64,000 nt of DNA from Firmicutes bacterium ASF500 (GTDB taxonomy: Bacteria > Bacillota > Clostridia > Oscillospirales > Oscillospiraceae), in assembly GCA_000492175.2 (NCBI GenBank), contig CP097573.1, positions 1,240,001 to 1,304,000 on the forward strand. Direction: 5' to 3'. A model generated the notes under the pieces. That model saw only the letters and a program-made list of their open reading frames with translations. It did not search any database and had not been told where the DNA came from. The translations under genes were made by a program, and so were the position numbers. Position 1 is the stretch's first letter; each line of letters opens with the position of its first letter. Shown here piece by piece: positions 25,194-34,900 of this stretch.

Positions 25194-26582
25194 ATGTCTA
25201 TTCTTGGAGCAGTGATTGTCCCTCACCCGCCGCTGATCATTCCCGCAGTGGGACGCGGGCGGGAGCAGGAGGTACAGACCACCATCGACGCTTACCGGAC
25301 TGCCGCAAAACAGGCGGTGGCCTGGGAGCCGGAGGTGCTGATCGTTACCTCGCCCCACCAGATCATGTACACCGACTACTTTCACATCTCTCCTGGCCGG
25401 GGCGCCACCGGGGATATGTCCGCTTTTGGCGCATCTGAGACAAAGATGGTTGTGGAGTACGACGCCCCGCTGCGGGACGAGATCGTCCGCTGTGGGGAAG
25501 CCGCTGGCCTCCAGGTCGGGACGCTGGGACAACGGGACCCGTACCTGGACCATGGCACTTTCGTGCCGCTGTACTTTTTGCGGGAAGCCGGGGTGGACTG
25601 CCCCATCCTCCGTATCGGCCTGTCCGGATTTTCGCCGCTGGACCACTACCGGCTGGGCCAGTGCATCGCCCAGGCTGTGGAGAGCTTGGACCGCAGAGCG
25701 GTGTTCATCGCCAGCGGCGACCTGTCTCACAAGCTGAGGGACGACGGCCCCTACGGTTTCGCCCCGGAGGGGCCGGAGTTTGACCAGCAGATCACCGATG
25801 CGATGGCCTCCGGGGACTTCCTGCGCTTTCTGACCATGGACCCCGTCCTCTGCGACCGGGCGGCGGAGTGCGGCCTGCGCTCTTTCCAGATCATGGCCGG
25901 CGCGCTGGACGGACAGGCTGTGGAGACGAAACTCCTCAGCTATGAGGGCGTCACCGGCGTGGGCTACGGGGTAGCTACTTTTGCCGTCACCGGCCCGGAC
26001 GAGGACCGCTGGTTTGGTGCACAGTGCGCAGAACTGGAGCGTGTCCGTCTGGCAGAGAAAAAGGCCGCCGAGGACCCCTGGGTCAAACTGGCCCGGCTGT
26101 CCCTGGAGACCTTTGTGAAAACAGGAGAGCGGCTGGATCAGCTGCCGAAGGGCCTGCCTGACGAAATGACCGGCCAGGCCGCAGGGGCCTTCGTCTCCCT
26201 CCACGCCCGCGGCCAGCTCCGGGGCTGCATCGGGACCACCGGGCCGACTACTGAAAGCGTGGCCTGGGAGATCGTGCAGAACGCCGTTTCCGCCTGCGCC
26301 CGAGACCCGCGCTTCCCGCCGGTGACTATTTCGGAACTTGACAGTTTGGAGTACAGCGTGGACGTGCTGGGCCAGCCGGAACCCATCGTCTCCCCGGCGG
26401 AGCTGGACGTGAAAAAGTACGGCGTCATCGTCTCCTGCGGCGGCCGGCGGGGTCTGCTGCTGCCCGATTTGGAGGGAGTAGACACGGTGGAGCAGCAGAT
26501 CGATATCGCCCGGCAGAAGGGCGGCATCAGCGCTCGGGAGAAGTACACCCTGGAGCGGTTTGAGGTGGTGCGGCATACATGA
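25194..26582 (+). CDS. AmmeMemoRadiSam system protein B/A fusion (MEMO1-like plus AMMECR1)
   Basis: 462 residues combining two proteins that are often separate. Residues 1-265 form a MEMO1/LigB-like extradiol-dioxygenase fold (VIVPHPPLIIPAVG, DHGTFVPLYFL, IASGDLSHKLRDDGPYGF). Residues 290-460 form an AMMECR1 domain (FVSLHARGQLRGCIGTTGP, ACARDPRFPPVT, SCGGRRGLLLPDLEGVDTVE). Both occur genetically linked to the radical SAM enzyme encoded immediately downstream, with which this gene overlaps by 4 bp. The pathway's substrate is unknown; a role in radical-based chemistry on a protein or small molecule is inferred from family knowledge. The ATG follows AAGGAGGATTTGAC. Confidence 0.93.
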   Translation: MSILGAVIVPHPPLIIPAVGRGREQEVQTTIDAYRTAAKQAVAWEPEVLIVTSPHQIMYTDYFHISPGRGATGDMSAFGASETKMVVEYDAPLRDEIVRCGEAAGLQVGTLGQRDPYLDHGTFVPLYFLREAGVDCPILRIGLSGFSPLDHYRLGQCIAQAVESLDRRAVFIASGDLSHKLRDDGPYGFAPEGPEFDQQITDAMASGDFLRFLTMDPVLCDRAAECGLRSFQIMAGALDGQAVETKLLSYEGVTGVGYGVATFAVTGPDEDRWFGAQCAELERVRLAEKKAAEDPWVKLARLSLETFVKTGERLDQLPKGLPDEMTGQAAGAFVSLHARGQLRGCIGTTGPTTESVAWEIVQNAVSACARDPRFPPVTISELDSLEYSVDVLGQPEPIVSPAELDVKKYGVIVSCGGRRGLLLPDLEGVDTVEQQIDIARQKGGISAREKYTLERFEVVRHT

Positions 26583-27400
26583 TCTGTGAGCTGTGTTTTC
26601 ACCACTGCGATCTGTCCGAGGGACAGACCGGCTTTTGCCGGGCGAGAGCTTGCCGGGATGGCAAAATCGTCTCGCTGAACTACGGGAAGATCACCAGCAT
26701 CGCCCTGGACCCCATTGAGAAGAAACCGCTGCGGCGGTTCCACCCCGGCAGTCGGATATTGTCTGTGGGCAGCTTCGGGTGCAACCTGCGCTGTCCCTTC
26801 TGCCAGAACCACGAGATTTCCATGTCTGGAGACGGGGAACTTGAGATGGCGGAGGTCTCCCCGGAGGCGCTGGCGGACAAGGCGCTGGAGCTGCGGCCAT
26901 ACGGTAACATTGGGGTGGCCTACACCTACAACGAGCCGCTGGTGGGTTATGAGTACGTCCGGGACTGTGCCGCTCTGGTTCATGAGCGGGGGATGGTGAA
27001 TGTCTTGGTGACCAACGGCACCATTGAGGAAGCCACCTGGAGGGAGCTGCTCCCGCTGATCAATGCCGCCAACATCGACCTGAAGGGCTTTACCCCCGAA
27101 TGGTACCGGAGGCTGGGCGGCGATCTGGAGACCGTGAAGCGCTCTATCTCCCTGGCGGCGGAGCGGTGTCATGTAGAGGTGACCACCCTCCTGATCCCCG
27201 GTGAGAACGACAGCGAGGAGGAGATCAGAATGCTGGCACAGTGGCTAGCGTCGGTGGACCGAAACATCCCGTTGCACCTGTCCCGGTTTTTCCCACGATA
27301 TCGGATGACGGACCGCTCCCCCACGCCGGAGGAGCGGGTATACCGGTTGGCAGATATAGCGAGGGAGTACCTGGCATTTGTCTATACGGGGAATTGCTGA
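26579..27400 (+). CDS. amrS: AmmeMemoRadiSam system radical SAM enzyme
   Basis: 273 residues. The iron-sulfur motif CNLRCPFCQN sits near residue 70, preceded by a Cys-rich N-terminus (CELCFHHCDL ... GFCRARAC). YTYNEPLVGYEYVRD, INAANIDLKGF and EVTTLLIPGENDSEEE are typical of the pyruvate-formate-lyase-activase-like branch. It should cleave S-adenosylmethionine to a radical; the target is presumably handled with the Memo/AMMECR1 fusion it overlaps. The protein ends in YTGNC, which I judge to be the natural end in Clostridia rather than a truncation. Confidence 0.93.
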   Translation: MICELCFHHCDLSEGQTGFCRARACRDGKIVSLNYGKITSIALDPIEKKPLRRFHPGSRILSVGSFGCNLRCPFCQNHEISMSGDGELEMAEVSPEALADKALELRPYGNIGVAYTYNEPLVGYEYVRDCAALVHERGMVNVLVTNGTIEEATWRELLPLINAANIDLKGFTPEWYRRLGGDLETVKRSISLAAERCHVEVTTLLIPGENDSEEEIRMLAQWLASVDRNIPLHLSRFFPRYRMTDRSPTPEERVYRLADIAREYLAFVYTGNC

Positions 27401-27468
27401 TATGGTGATGGAAATGTAGGTTATCGAGTAGCTGTAAAAAGAATGGCCTATCTAAAACCGTGGTCAGA

Positions 27469-27497
27469 TTGCAATACATTCTGGTTTATGCTACAAT
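27469..27497 (+). promoter_or_regulatory. Promoter of the type I restriction-modification operon
   Basis: TTGCAA, 17 bases, TACAAT, about 50 bp before the hsdM start. No other promoter is evident before hsdR, consistent with one transcript. Confidence 0.7.
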
Positions 27498-27545
27498 TTG
27501 GGATATCTAAATATGGGATCGTTGATATTAGGAGGAGACCGCTTT

Positions 27546-29108
27546 ATGGCTGACATCAGAAAAGAACAGGAACGTGAGGAACTCCATCGGGCGATCTGGG
27601 CCATCGCCGATGAACTTCGGGGCAGCGTGGACGGCTGGGACTTCAAGAGCTATGTGCTTGGTACGATGTTCTATCGGTACATCTCGGAAAATTTGACAGA
27701 ATACATAAACGCCGGAGAAATTGCCGCCGGGAACAACGGCTTTGACTATGCCCAACTTTCTGATGTGGAGGCCGAGGAAGCACGGGAGGGACTGGTGCAG
27801 GAGAAGGGCTTTTTCATGTTGCCCTCTGAGTTGTTCTGCAACGTCCGGGCCAGGGCGCCCCAGGATGAGAACCTGAACGAAACCCTGGAAAAAGTTTTCC
27901 GCCACATTGAGGACTCCGCCAAGGGCAGTTCCTCTGAGCAGTGCTTCTCTGGGCTGTTTGACGATTTCGATGTGAACAGCAACAAACTGGGGGCCACCGT
28001 CGCCAAGCGGAACGAAAAGCTGGTGAAGCTCCTGAACGGCATTGGCGGCATGAACCTGGGCGAGGTCCGGGGCCACAGCATCGACGCCTTTGGGGACGCC
28101 TACGAATTCCTCATGACCATGTACGCCTCCAACGCCGGAAAGAGCGGAGGCGAGTTCTTCACGCCCTCCGATGTGTCGGAGCTGCTGACCCGGCTGGGGA
28201 CGGTGGGCAAAACAAAGGTCAATAAGGTCTATGACCCGGCCTGCGGCTCCGGCTCCCTGCTGCTGAAGGCCACCAAAGTGCTGGGCAAGGATGGGGTACA
28301 GTTCGGCTACTTCGGGCAGGAGATCAACATCACCACCTACAACCTGTGCCGCATCAATATGTTCCTCCACGACGTGGGCTTTGACAAATTCGACATCGCC
28401 TGCGAGGACACCCTGACCGCCCCCCAGCACTGGGACGACGAGCCCTTTGAGCTGATCGTCTCCAATCCGCCCTACTCCATCAAGTGGGCGGGGGACGAGG
28501 ACGCCACCCTCATCAACGACCCCCGTTTTGCCCCCGCCGGTGTGCTGGCTCCCAAGTCCAAGGCCGATTTGGCCTTTATTATGCACTCCCTGTCCTGGCT
28601 GGCGGCAAACGGCACGGCGGCTATCGTCTGCTTTCCCGGCATCATGTACCGGGGCGGCGCGGAGCAAAAAATCCGCAAATATCTGGTGGACAACAACTTT
28701 ATTGACTGCGTTATCCAGCTCCCGGCCAATCTGTTTTTCGGGACCAGCATTGCCACCTGTATCATGGTGCTGAAACGGGGCAAGGCGGACAATAAGACGC
28801 TGTTTATTGATGCCTCCGGCGAGTGCGTCAAGGTGACGAACAACAACCGGCTGACGGCGGAGAATATAGACCGCATCGCGTCCGTGTTCGCCGGGCGGGA
28901 GGAACTCAAACACTTCTCCCATTTGGCGGAGTACAGCGAGATCACAGAGAACGGCTACAACCTGTCTGTGTCCACCTATGTGGAGGCGGAGGACACCCGG
29001 GAGAAGATCGACATCGGGAAGCTCAACGCCGAGATCGAGGAGATCGTGGCTCGGGAGCAGGTACTGCGGGACGAGATTGACCGGATTATAAGGGAGATTG
29101 AGAGATAA
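27546..29108 (+). CDS. hsdM: Type I restriction-modification methyltransferase subunit HsdM
   Basis: 520 residues from an ATG after AGGAGGAGACCGCTTT. The N-terminal helical domain (WDFKSYVLGTMFYRYISENL) is followed by a class I methylase with the S-adenosylmethionine motif DPACGSGSLLL (Asp230) and catalytic NPPY (Asn307), making N6-methyladenine. Size and sequence flavour match the EcoR124I (type IC) group. The base composition is GC-rich like the chromosome, unlike the AT-rich gene that follows 3 bp after its stop. Confidence 0.97.
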   Translation: MADIRKEQEREELHRAIWAIADELRGSVDGWDFKSYVLGTMFYRYISENLTEYINAGEIAAGNNGFDYAQLSDVEAEEAREGLVQEKGFFMLPSELFCNVRARAPQDENLNETLEKVFRHIEDSAKGSSSEQCFSGLFDDFDVNSNKLGATVAKRNEKLVKLLNGIGGMNLGEVRGHSIDAFGDAYEFLMTMYASNAGKSGGEFFTPSDVSELLTRLGTVGKTKVNKVYDPACGSGSLLLKATKVLGKDGVQFGYFGQEINITTYNLCRINMFLHDVGFDKFDIACEDTLTAPQHWDDEPFELIVSNPPYSIKWAGDEDATLINDPRFAPAGVLAPKSKADLAFIMHSLSWLAANGTAAIVCFPGIMYRGGAEQKIRKYLVDNNFIDCVIQLPANLFFGTSIATCIMVLKRGKADNKTLFIDASGECVKVTNNNRLTAENIDRIASVFAGREELKHFSHLAEYSEITENGYNLSVSTYVEAEDTREKIDIGKLNAEIEEIVAREQVLRDEIDRIIREIER

Positions 29109-29111
29109 CTT

Positions 29112-29996
29112 ATGGAGATTTATAGTTGGATAATTGAGCATTCAGTTATTTTAGGACTAATTATTAGTTTCTTTACCCTTTTAGTCACGTTTTTCCTTAC
29201 TCTAATAATTTATTTGCTGGGGCGACAGCACGAAAAAGAACGGGAAAAAACTGAAGAAGCGGCACAAAAATTGGCTGTAATTGAGGCTGCGAAGATTTTT
29301 TTAATTGATAACGATGAGGAGGTTGAGTATCTTTCATTAGCTGAAATTGCGGCAAGTCTGAAATTAAAGAGAAAGCACTGCCGTCAGTTAATAACCAGAT
29401 ATCTGCGTTGCAATGAGTTACAGCAGCAAGAAATTATCCGGCAAGCCAATATCGCTGATATTCAGATAGCGATGGATGGTGTGCGCTTTGCTCTGGAGCT
29501 TTTACAGGCCGATTTGGACAGGTATAGATTTGGAAGAAGTATTCTTTATGATGGAGCAAAATATTTACATCGAGCTATTGAAAGGTGGTCAAATGTTACG
29601 ATTGAAGATGCTAACCCATACATATTTGAAAACCTACGAATAAGTGAATGGCATCAAAATGAAGCAATATCGTGGCGATTGGGCAATGGTAATGTCACAT
29701 TGCTTTCCTATATGTGGGATTATTTACATAGCGATGAATTTAACATAGATAAGGATAATATCGTTCCACCTATTGATATAGTATTCCAGCAATGCAATTT
29801 AGGAGCCTGTGATGAGAGTATCATGACATTTTGGACAATGCGCATTATTATTGATGCCTGCCATACTTTTAAATACGGACAATATAATAGTTTCTTTGAT
29901 GAATCTCTAATCCAAACGCAAGAAGATATGTACTATTACACCTTGGCCGTGTTGTGTAGTACCTATCTACAGGAAGAGGCAAATTGCAATGAGTAA
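29112..29996 (+). CDS. Membrane-anchored protein of unknown function inside the hsd operon
   Basis: 294 residues. One strong N-terminal transmembrane helix (about 10-38, LGLIISFFTLLVTFFLTLII) is followed by a charged coil (RQHEKEREKTEEAAQKLAVI), a segment resembling a winged or tri-helical motif (LSLAEIAASLKLKRKHCRQL), and an all-helical C-terminal half. No family could be recognised. It begins 3 bp after hsdM and ends 8 bp inside hsdS, so it is translated as part of the operon. It is markedly AT-rich compared with hsdM and hsdR. A membrane-bound effector, sensor or abortive-infection component is a guess from context only. Confidence 0.75.
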   Translation: MEIYSWIIEHSVILGLIISFFTLLVTFFLTLIIYLLGRQHEKEREKTEEAAQKLAVIEAAKIFLIDNDEEVEYLSLAEIAASLKLKRKHCRQLITRYLRCNELQQQEIIRQANIADIQIAMDGVRFALELLQADLDRYRFGRSILYDGAKYLHRAIERWSNVTIEDANPYIFENLRISEWHQNEAISWRLGNGNVTLLSYMWDYLHSDEFNIDKDNIVPPIDIVFQQCNLGACDESIMTFWTMRIIIDACHTFKYGQYNSFFDESLIQTQEDMYYYTLAVLCSTYLQEEANCNE

Positions 29997-31227
29997 ATTA
30001 GAAGAGTTGATTGCGGAGCTTTGCCCTAATGGGGTAGAATATAAAAGGCTGGGCGAAATTGCGACGGACATATATCGGGGTTCTGGAATCAAGCGGGAAC
30101 AAATTACATCAACAGGAACTCCATGTGTTCGTTATGGGGAAATCTACACCACATATGGGATATGGTTTGATGAATGCGTTTCACATACCGATGCCGCTAC
30201 AATCACCAGTCCTAAATATTTTGAGTATGGAGATATTTTATTTGTCATTACTGGGGAAAGCGTTGTAGATATTGCAAAATCTACCGCATATGTGGGGCAT
30301 GAGCGATGCCTTGCCGGAGGAGATATTGTTGTCCTAAAGCATGAGCAGAATCCTAAATATCTCAGCTATGCTTTGGCGACGACAAATGCAAGAAAACAGA
30401 AAAGCAGTGGCAAAGTAAAAAGCAAAGTAGTTCACTCCAGTGTTCCGGCTATTAAAGATATTGTGATCCCCGTCCCTCCTTTGCCCATACAGAGTGAAAT
30501 TGTCAAGATTCTTGACAATTTCACGGAGCTTACAGCGGAGCTTACAGCGGAGCTTACAGCGAGAAAGAGGCAGTATGAATACTATCGTGACAAACTGCTG
30601 ACTTTCGATGTCCTCGGGGGGGGGGCGAGTGATGCTGTATGGAGGACGATCCGCAGCGTGGTCAAAGCCAGTTGTTCAGGAGGAACGCCATCAAAAGGCA
30701 ATAGTGACTATTATGAAGGTGGTACTATCCCTTGGATTAGGACACAGGATGTTCAATTTAATGAAATCCATAAGGTTGATACATTTATCACAGAAGCAGC
30801 GGTTAGGGAAACATCGGTAAAATGGATATCAGAAAATTGTGTAATCGTTGCGATTTCCGGGGCATCTGCCGGCAGGTGTGCAATCAATAAAATTCGTGCA
30901 ACAACAAATCAGCATTGTTTGAATATGGAAATTGACCCTTCACAGGCTTTTTACAGATATGTTTATTACTGTGTATGCAGTAAGTATCAGGAGTTGCTGA
31001 CAAAAAAGCAAGGGGCCAGGGGTGATCTCAATTCCTCTCTTATTCTGGAAACTGAGATTCCCGTTCCTTCGCTTGCCGTCCAACAAAATATTGTTGCTAT
31101 CTTAGACCGCTTTGACGCCCTCTGCAACGACCTGACCTCCGGTTTGCCCGCTGAGATCGAGGCGCGGCAAAGGCAGTATGAATATTACCGGGATAAGCTG
31201 TTGACGTTTAAGGAGAAAGTATGTTAG
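29989..31227 (+). CDS. hsdS: Type I specificity subunit HsdS with expandable repeats
   Basis: 412 residues in two half-subunits: TRD1 (about 1-170), central conserved helix with TELTAELTAELTARKRQYEYYRD, TRD2 (about 213-375) and C-terminal conserved helix ending RQRQYEYYRDKLLTF. TRDs each recognise one half of a split DNA target; the helices set the spacing. The central helix is encoded with three 12-bp repeats for TAEL, the exact feature that distinguishes EcoR124I from EcoR124/3I target spacing. Ten consecutive Gs encode Gly210-212 at the start of the second half. The current frame is intact. TRD regions are AT-rich. Start and stop overlap the flanking unknown genes. Confidence 0.95.
   Translation: MSKLEELIAELCPNGVEYKRLGEIATDIYRGSGIKREQITSTGTPCVRYGEIYTTYGIWFDECVSHTDAATITSPKYFEYGDILFVITGESVVDIAKSTAYVGHERCLAGGDIVVLKHEQNPKYLSYALATTNARKQKSSGKVKSKVVHSSVPAIKDIVIPVPPLPIQSEIVKILDNFTELTAELTAELTARKRQYEYYRDKLLTFDVLGGGASDAVWRTIRSVVKASCSGGTPSKGNSDYYEGGTIPWIRTQDVQFNEIHKVDTFITEAAVRETSVKWISENCVIVAISGASAGRCAINKIRATTNQHCLNMEIDPSQAFYRYVYYCVCSKYQELLTKKQGARGDLNSSLILETEIPVPSLAVQQNIVAILDRFDALCNDLTSGLPAEIEARQRQYEYYRDKLLTFKEKVC
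30496..30522. repeat. 27-nt perfect palindrome inside hsdS
   Basis: Arm GAAATTGTCAAGA, one central T, perfect reverse complement. It encodes part of SEIVKILDNFTE immediately before the TAEL repeats. Confidence 0.9.
30526..30561 (+). repeat. Three tandem 12-bp repeats encoding ELTA units in hsdS
   Basis: GAGCTTACAGCG three times without a change, in frame. Each unit adds four residues to the spacer helix. Gain or loss keeps the frame but alters the spacing between the two half-sites, as established for EcoR124I. Confidence 0.95.
30616..30625 (+). repeat. Homopolymer run of ten G in hsdS
   Basis: Lies between the two halves of HsdS. With one base fewer or more, translation runs into stops at 30818 or near 30630 and only the first half is made. 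This is typical of slipped-strand phase variation. Confidence 0.9.
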
Positions 31228-31985
31228 ATCCAGTAATAGACCCAACAATGAAGGGAACGATGCTTCCTGCTCCGTTGATAATTAAAGACTTTGTTCATGG
31301 CGAAGATAAATGCAATTACGAATTATATTTACTTGAACTTATCAATACATCCAAATGGTTTTCAGAAAAATATCCAGGTGGTTTTCAAAAACCGGCTTCA
31401 GAGTCAAACGGTGAGTGCGATGCTATCAACGAAAATTATCAATTAGATTTTAAGCTCTTGGCCAGCAAAACTGCGCTACAAGCAAAGAGCATTTTAAGCT
31501 CTCAAATATATACTGAAAATGGTGTCGCATATTTTTGCACTAGCAAGGTTGATGGCAGTGTTCAAGCGACTCGAATTTTTGCAGCATTTAGGAATTTGTC
31601 TTTGGATGATTTAATTGAGCTCAAAAATTCTGATACTAAAAAATATGGAATTGAAAATGATGTACGTACAGCATTGAAGATATTTGAGACGAAAAAGAAT
31701 TTGCTGCTCTTCTTCCCGTATAGGTTTATATTTGAAACACAGCATCTCTACGATAAAGCCATCAAATCTATCACCGAGGCGCTGAATCATGATTTTAGAA
31801 CTGCGTTTTTATTTCGGGATCAATATGCAAATGGGTATGATACTTTCTTGACTTGTATCTATGAAGAGACTTTCCTGATTTACCGTGTTAGTACTGGAGA
31901 ATTGCAATTATGCGATTCAGTTACAACCAATGAAATCATGACATTTACAGGATTATTAGATGATTATGGGGATTGGTGGAACTAA
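31221..31985 (+). CDS. Unknown protein between hsdS and hsdR
   Basis: 254 residues, no recognised family. It begins 7 bp inside hsdS and ends 2 bp before the hsdR start, so it belongs to the operon. AT-rich. The segment GECDAINENYQLDFKLLASK contains a D..LDFK arrangement that could be read as a PD-(D/E)xK-type nuclease core, but the fold is not established. KKNLLLFFPYRFIFE and AFLFRDQYANGYDTFLTCIY suggest a compact alpha/beta protein. It could modulate restriction, act as a separate effector, or be immune-system cargo. Confidence 0.7.
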   Translation: MLDPVIDPTMKGTMLPAPLIIKDFVHGEDKCNYELYLLELINTSKWFSEKYPGGFQKPASESNGECDAINENYQLDFKLLASKTALQAKSILSSQIYTENGVAYFCTSKVDGSVQATRIFAAFRNLSLDDLIELKNSDTKKYGIENDVRTALKIFETKKNLLLFFPYRFIFETQHLYDKAIKSITEALNHDFRTAFLFRDQYANGYDTFLTCIYEETFLIYRVSTGELQLCDSVTTNEIMTFTGLLDDYGDWWN

Positions 31986-31987
31986 AC

Positions 31988-34900
31988 ATGAGCTACTTCA
32001 ACATCGTCGCCCAGACTACCGAAAACACAGTGGTAACGGAATATGAACCGGTCAAGACCCGTTCCGACAGCTACCAGAGCGAGACCGCGCTGGAGAAGGA
32101 GTTTATCCGCCTGCTCTGTGAACAAGGGTACGAGTATCTGCCCATCCACTCGGAAGCGGAACTGACCGCCAATCTCCGCAAAAAGCTGGAGGAGCTGAAC
32201 GACTACACCTTCACCAATTCCGAGTGGGAGCGGTTTTTTGACGAGTGCATCGCCAACGCCAACGACGGCATTGAAGACAAGACCCGCCGCATCCAGGAGG
32301 ACTTTGTGCAGGTCCTCCGGCGGGACACCGGTGAGAGCAAGAACATCACCCTGATTGACAAGAAAAACGTCCATAACAACCGCCTCCAGGTCATCAACCA
32401 GTATGCCGTTGGCAAGGAGGACGGGGCGCGGTATGACAACCGCTATGATGTGACGATTTTGGTGAACGGCCTGCCCCTGGTCCATATCGAGCTGAAACGC
32501 CGGGGCGTGGCGATTCGGGAGGCGTTTAATCAAATAGACCGCTACCAGCGGGACAGCTTCTGGGCGGGCAGCGGGTTATATAACTATGTGCAGCTCTTTG
32601 TCATCTCCAACGGCACGAATACCAAGTATTACTCCAATACTACCCGCCGCAACGCCATTAAGGACGCTTCCGCCTCTGCCGCCAGGAAGAAAAAGACCAG
32701 CAACAGCTTTGAGTTTACCTCCTTCTGGGCCGATGCCAACAATCGGGTCCTGCCGGATTTGATCGATTTCACCCGTACATTTTTTGCCAAGCATACCCTT
32801 CTGAACGTGCTGACCCGGTACTGCATTTTTACCTCTGAACAGATGCTGATGGTCATGCGGCCCTATCAGATTACCGCCACCGAGCGTATCTTGAACCGCA
32901 TTGAAATCGCCAACAATTACAAGAAATACGGCTCCGTCGCCGGGGGCGGGTACGTCTGGCACACCACCGGCTCCGGCAAGACCCTCACCAGCTTTAAGAC
33001 TGCCCGTCTGGCCTCCCTGCTGTCCTACATAGAAAAGGTGCTTTTTGTGGTGGACCGAAAGGACCTGGACTATCAGACCATGAAAGAGTACGACCGTTTT
33101 GAGAAAGGGGCGGCCAACTCCAACACCTCCACAGCCATTTTGAAAAGACAGCTGGAGGACCCCAACGCGAAAATCATCATCACCACCATCCAAAAGCTCT
33201 CCACCTTTGTGGCGAAGAACAAGGGCCATGCGGTATATGACAAGCATGTTGTCATTATCTTCGACGAGTGCCACCGCAGTCAGTTCGGGGATATGCACAC
33301 GGCTATTGTGAAGAATTTCAAAAAGTACCACCTGTTCGGCTTCACCGGCACGCCGATCTTCGCGGTCAACGCCAACAAGAGCGGCAATCCCCAGTTCCGC
33401 ACCACCGAGCAGACCTTTGGCGACCAGCTGCATACCTACACCATCGTGGACGCTATCAACGATAAGAACGTCCTGCCCTTCCATGTGGACTACTATAAGA
33501 CCATGGGCATAAACGAGGAAATGATCGACGAACAGGTGTGGGACATCAATCGAGAAAAGGCGTATATGGCCCCCCAGCGAATCGAGCTTGTCACTCGGTA
33601 CATTCTGGAGCATTTCGATCAAAAGACCTATCGCGGGGATAAAACCTATGTTTTCAATGCCCTGACGAATATATCGGAAGTCGCTTCTGCTGGAAGATCC
33701 CAGGTGGAGGAAATCAAGAAAAAGCAGCGTCTGAGTGGCTTCAACTCCATTTTTGCGGTGGCCTCTGTGGATATGGCGAAGCTCTACTACGCGGAGTTCA
33801 AGCGGCAGATGGACGCTGCCCCCAGCAAACGGCTGCGGGTCGCCATCATTTATAGCTATGGGGCAAACGAAGCGGAGACGGATGGCATTCTGGACGAGGA
33901 AAACCCGGAGGATACCTCCGCCTTGGACCAGAGTTCCAGAGATTTTCTGGAGCAGGCCATCCAGGACTATAACGGGATGTTCCACACCAACTATGACACA
34001 TCCAGCGACAAGTTCCAGAATTACTATAAAGACGTGTCCCTGCGCATGAAAAACCGAGAGATCGACCTGCTGATCGTGGTCAATATGTTCCTCACCGGCT
34101 TTGACGCCACGACGCTGAATACGCTGTGGGTGGACAAAAACCTCAAAATGCATGGGTTAATTCAGGCATTTTCCCGCACGAACCGCATTCTCAATTCCAT
34201 CAAAACCTTCGGCAATATTGTCTGTTTCCGCAATCTGCAAAAGCGGGTGGACGACGCCATTGCGCTCTTTGGAGACAAGCAGGCGGGCGGCATTGTGCTG
34301 TTGCGGAGATTTCAGGACTATTTCGGCGGCTATATGGGCGAGGACGGTGCCGAACACCCCGGATATAAAAACCTCATTCAAAAGCTGACGGAAAAGTTTC
34401 CGCTGTCTGAGCCTCAAATCATCGGGGAGCAGAACGAGAAGGACTTTATTTCTTTGTTTGGGGCCATTCTGCGTATGCGGAATATCCTGACCTCCTTTGA
34501 TGCGTTTCAGGGCTGTGATGTCCTGTCCGAGCGGGATTTGCAGGACTACCTGGGACGGTATCAGGACTTGAAAGACGAGTGGGCCGAGCGGAGAAAGAAA
34601 GGGGCCAGCTCTGATATTGATGATGATATTGTCTTTGAGGTAGAACTGATCCGGCAGGTAGAGATCAATATTGACTACATTTTGTTGCTGGTAAAAAAGT
34701 ATCACGATTCCCACAGTGACGATAAAGAGATTTTGATTACCATTCGGAAAGCTGTGGACGCCAGCCCGGAATTAAGGAGCAAGAAGGCCCTGATTGAGAA
34801 CTTTATTTCCGGTATCAACGATGTTGAAGATGTTTTCCTGGAATGGCGGGACTTTGTGATACGGCAGAAGGAGCAGGAACTAACGGCTATCATTACAGAG

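Noticed and set aside
26579..27400. Radical SAM gene truncated at its C-terminus
   Set aside because: It ends in YTGNC, which I judge to be the natural end of clostridial members; all motifs are present.
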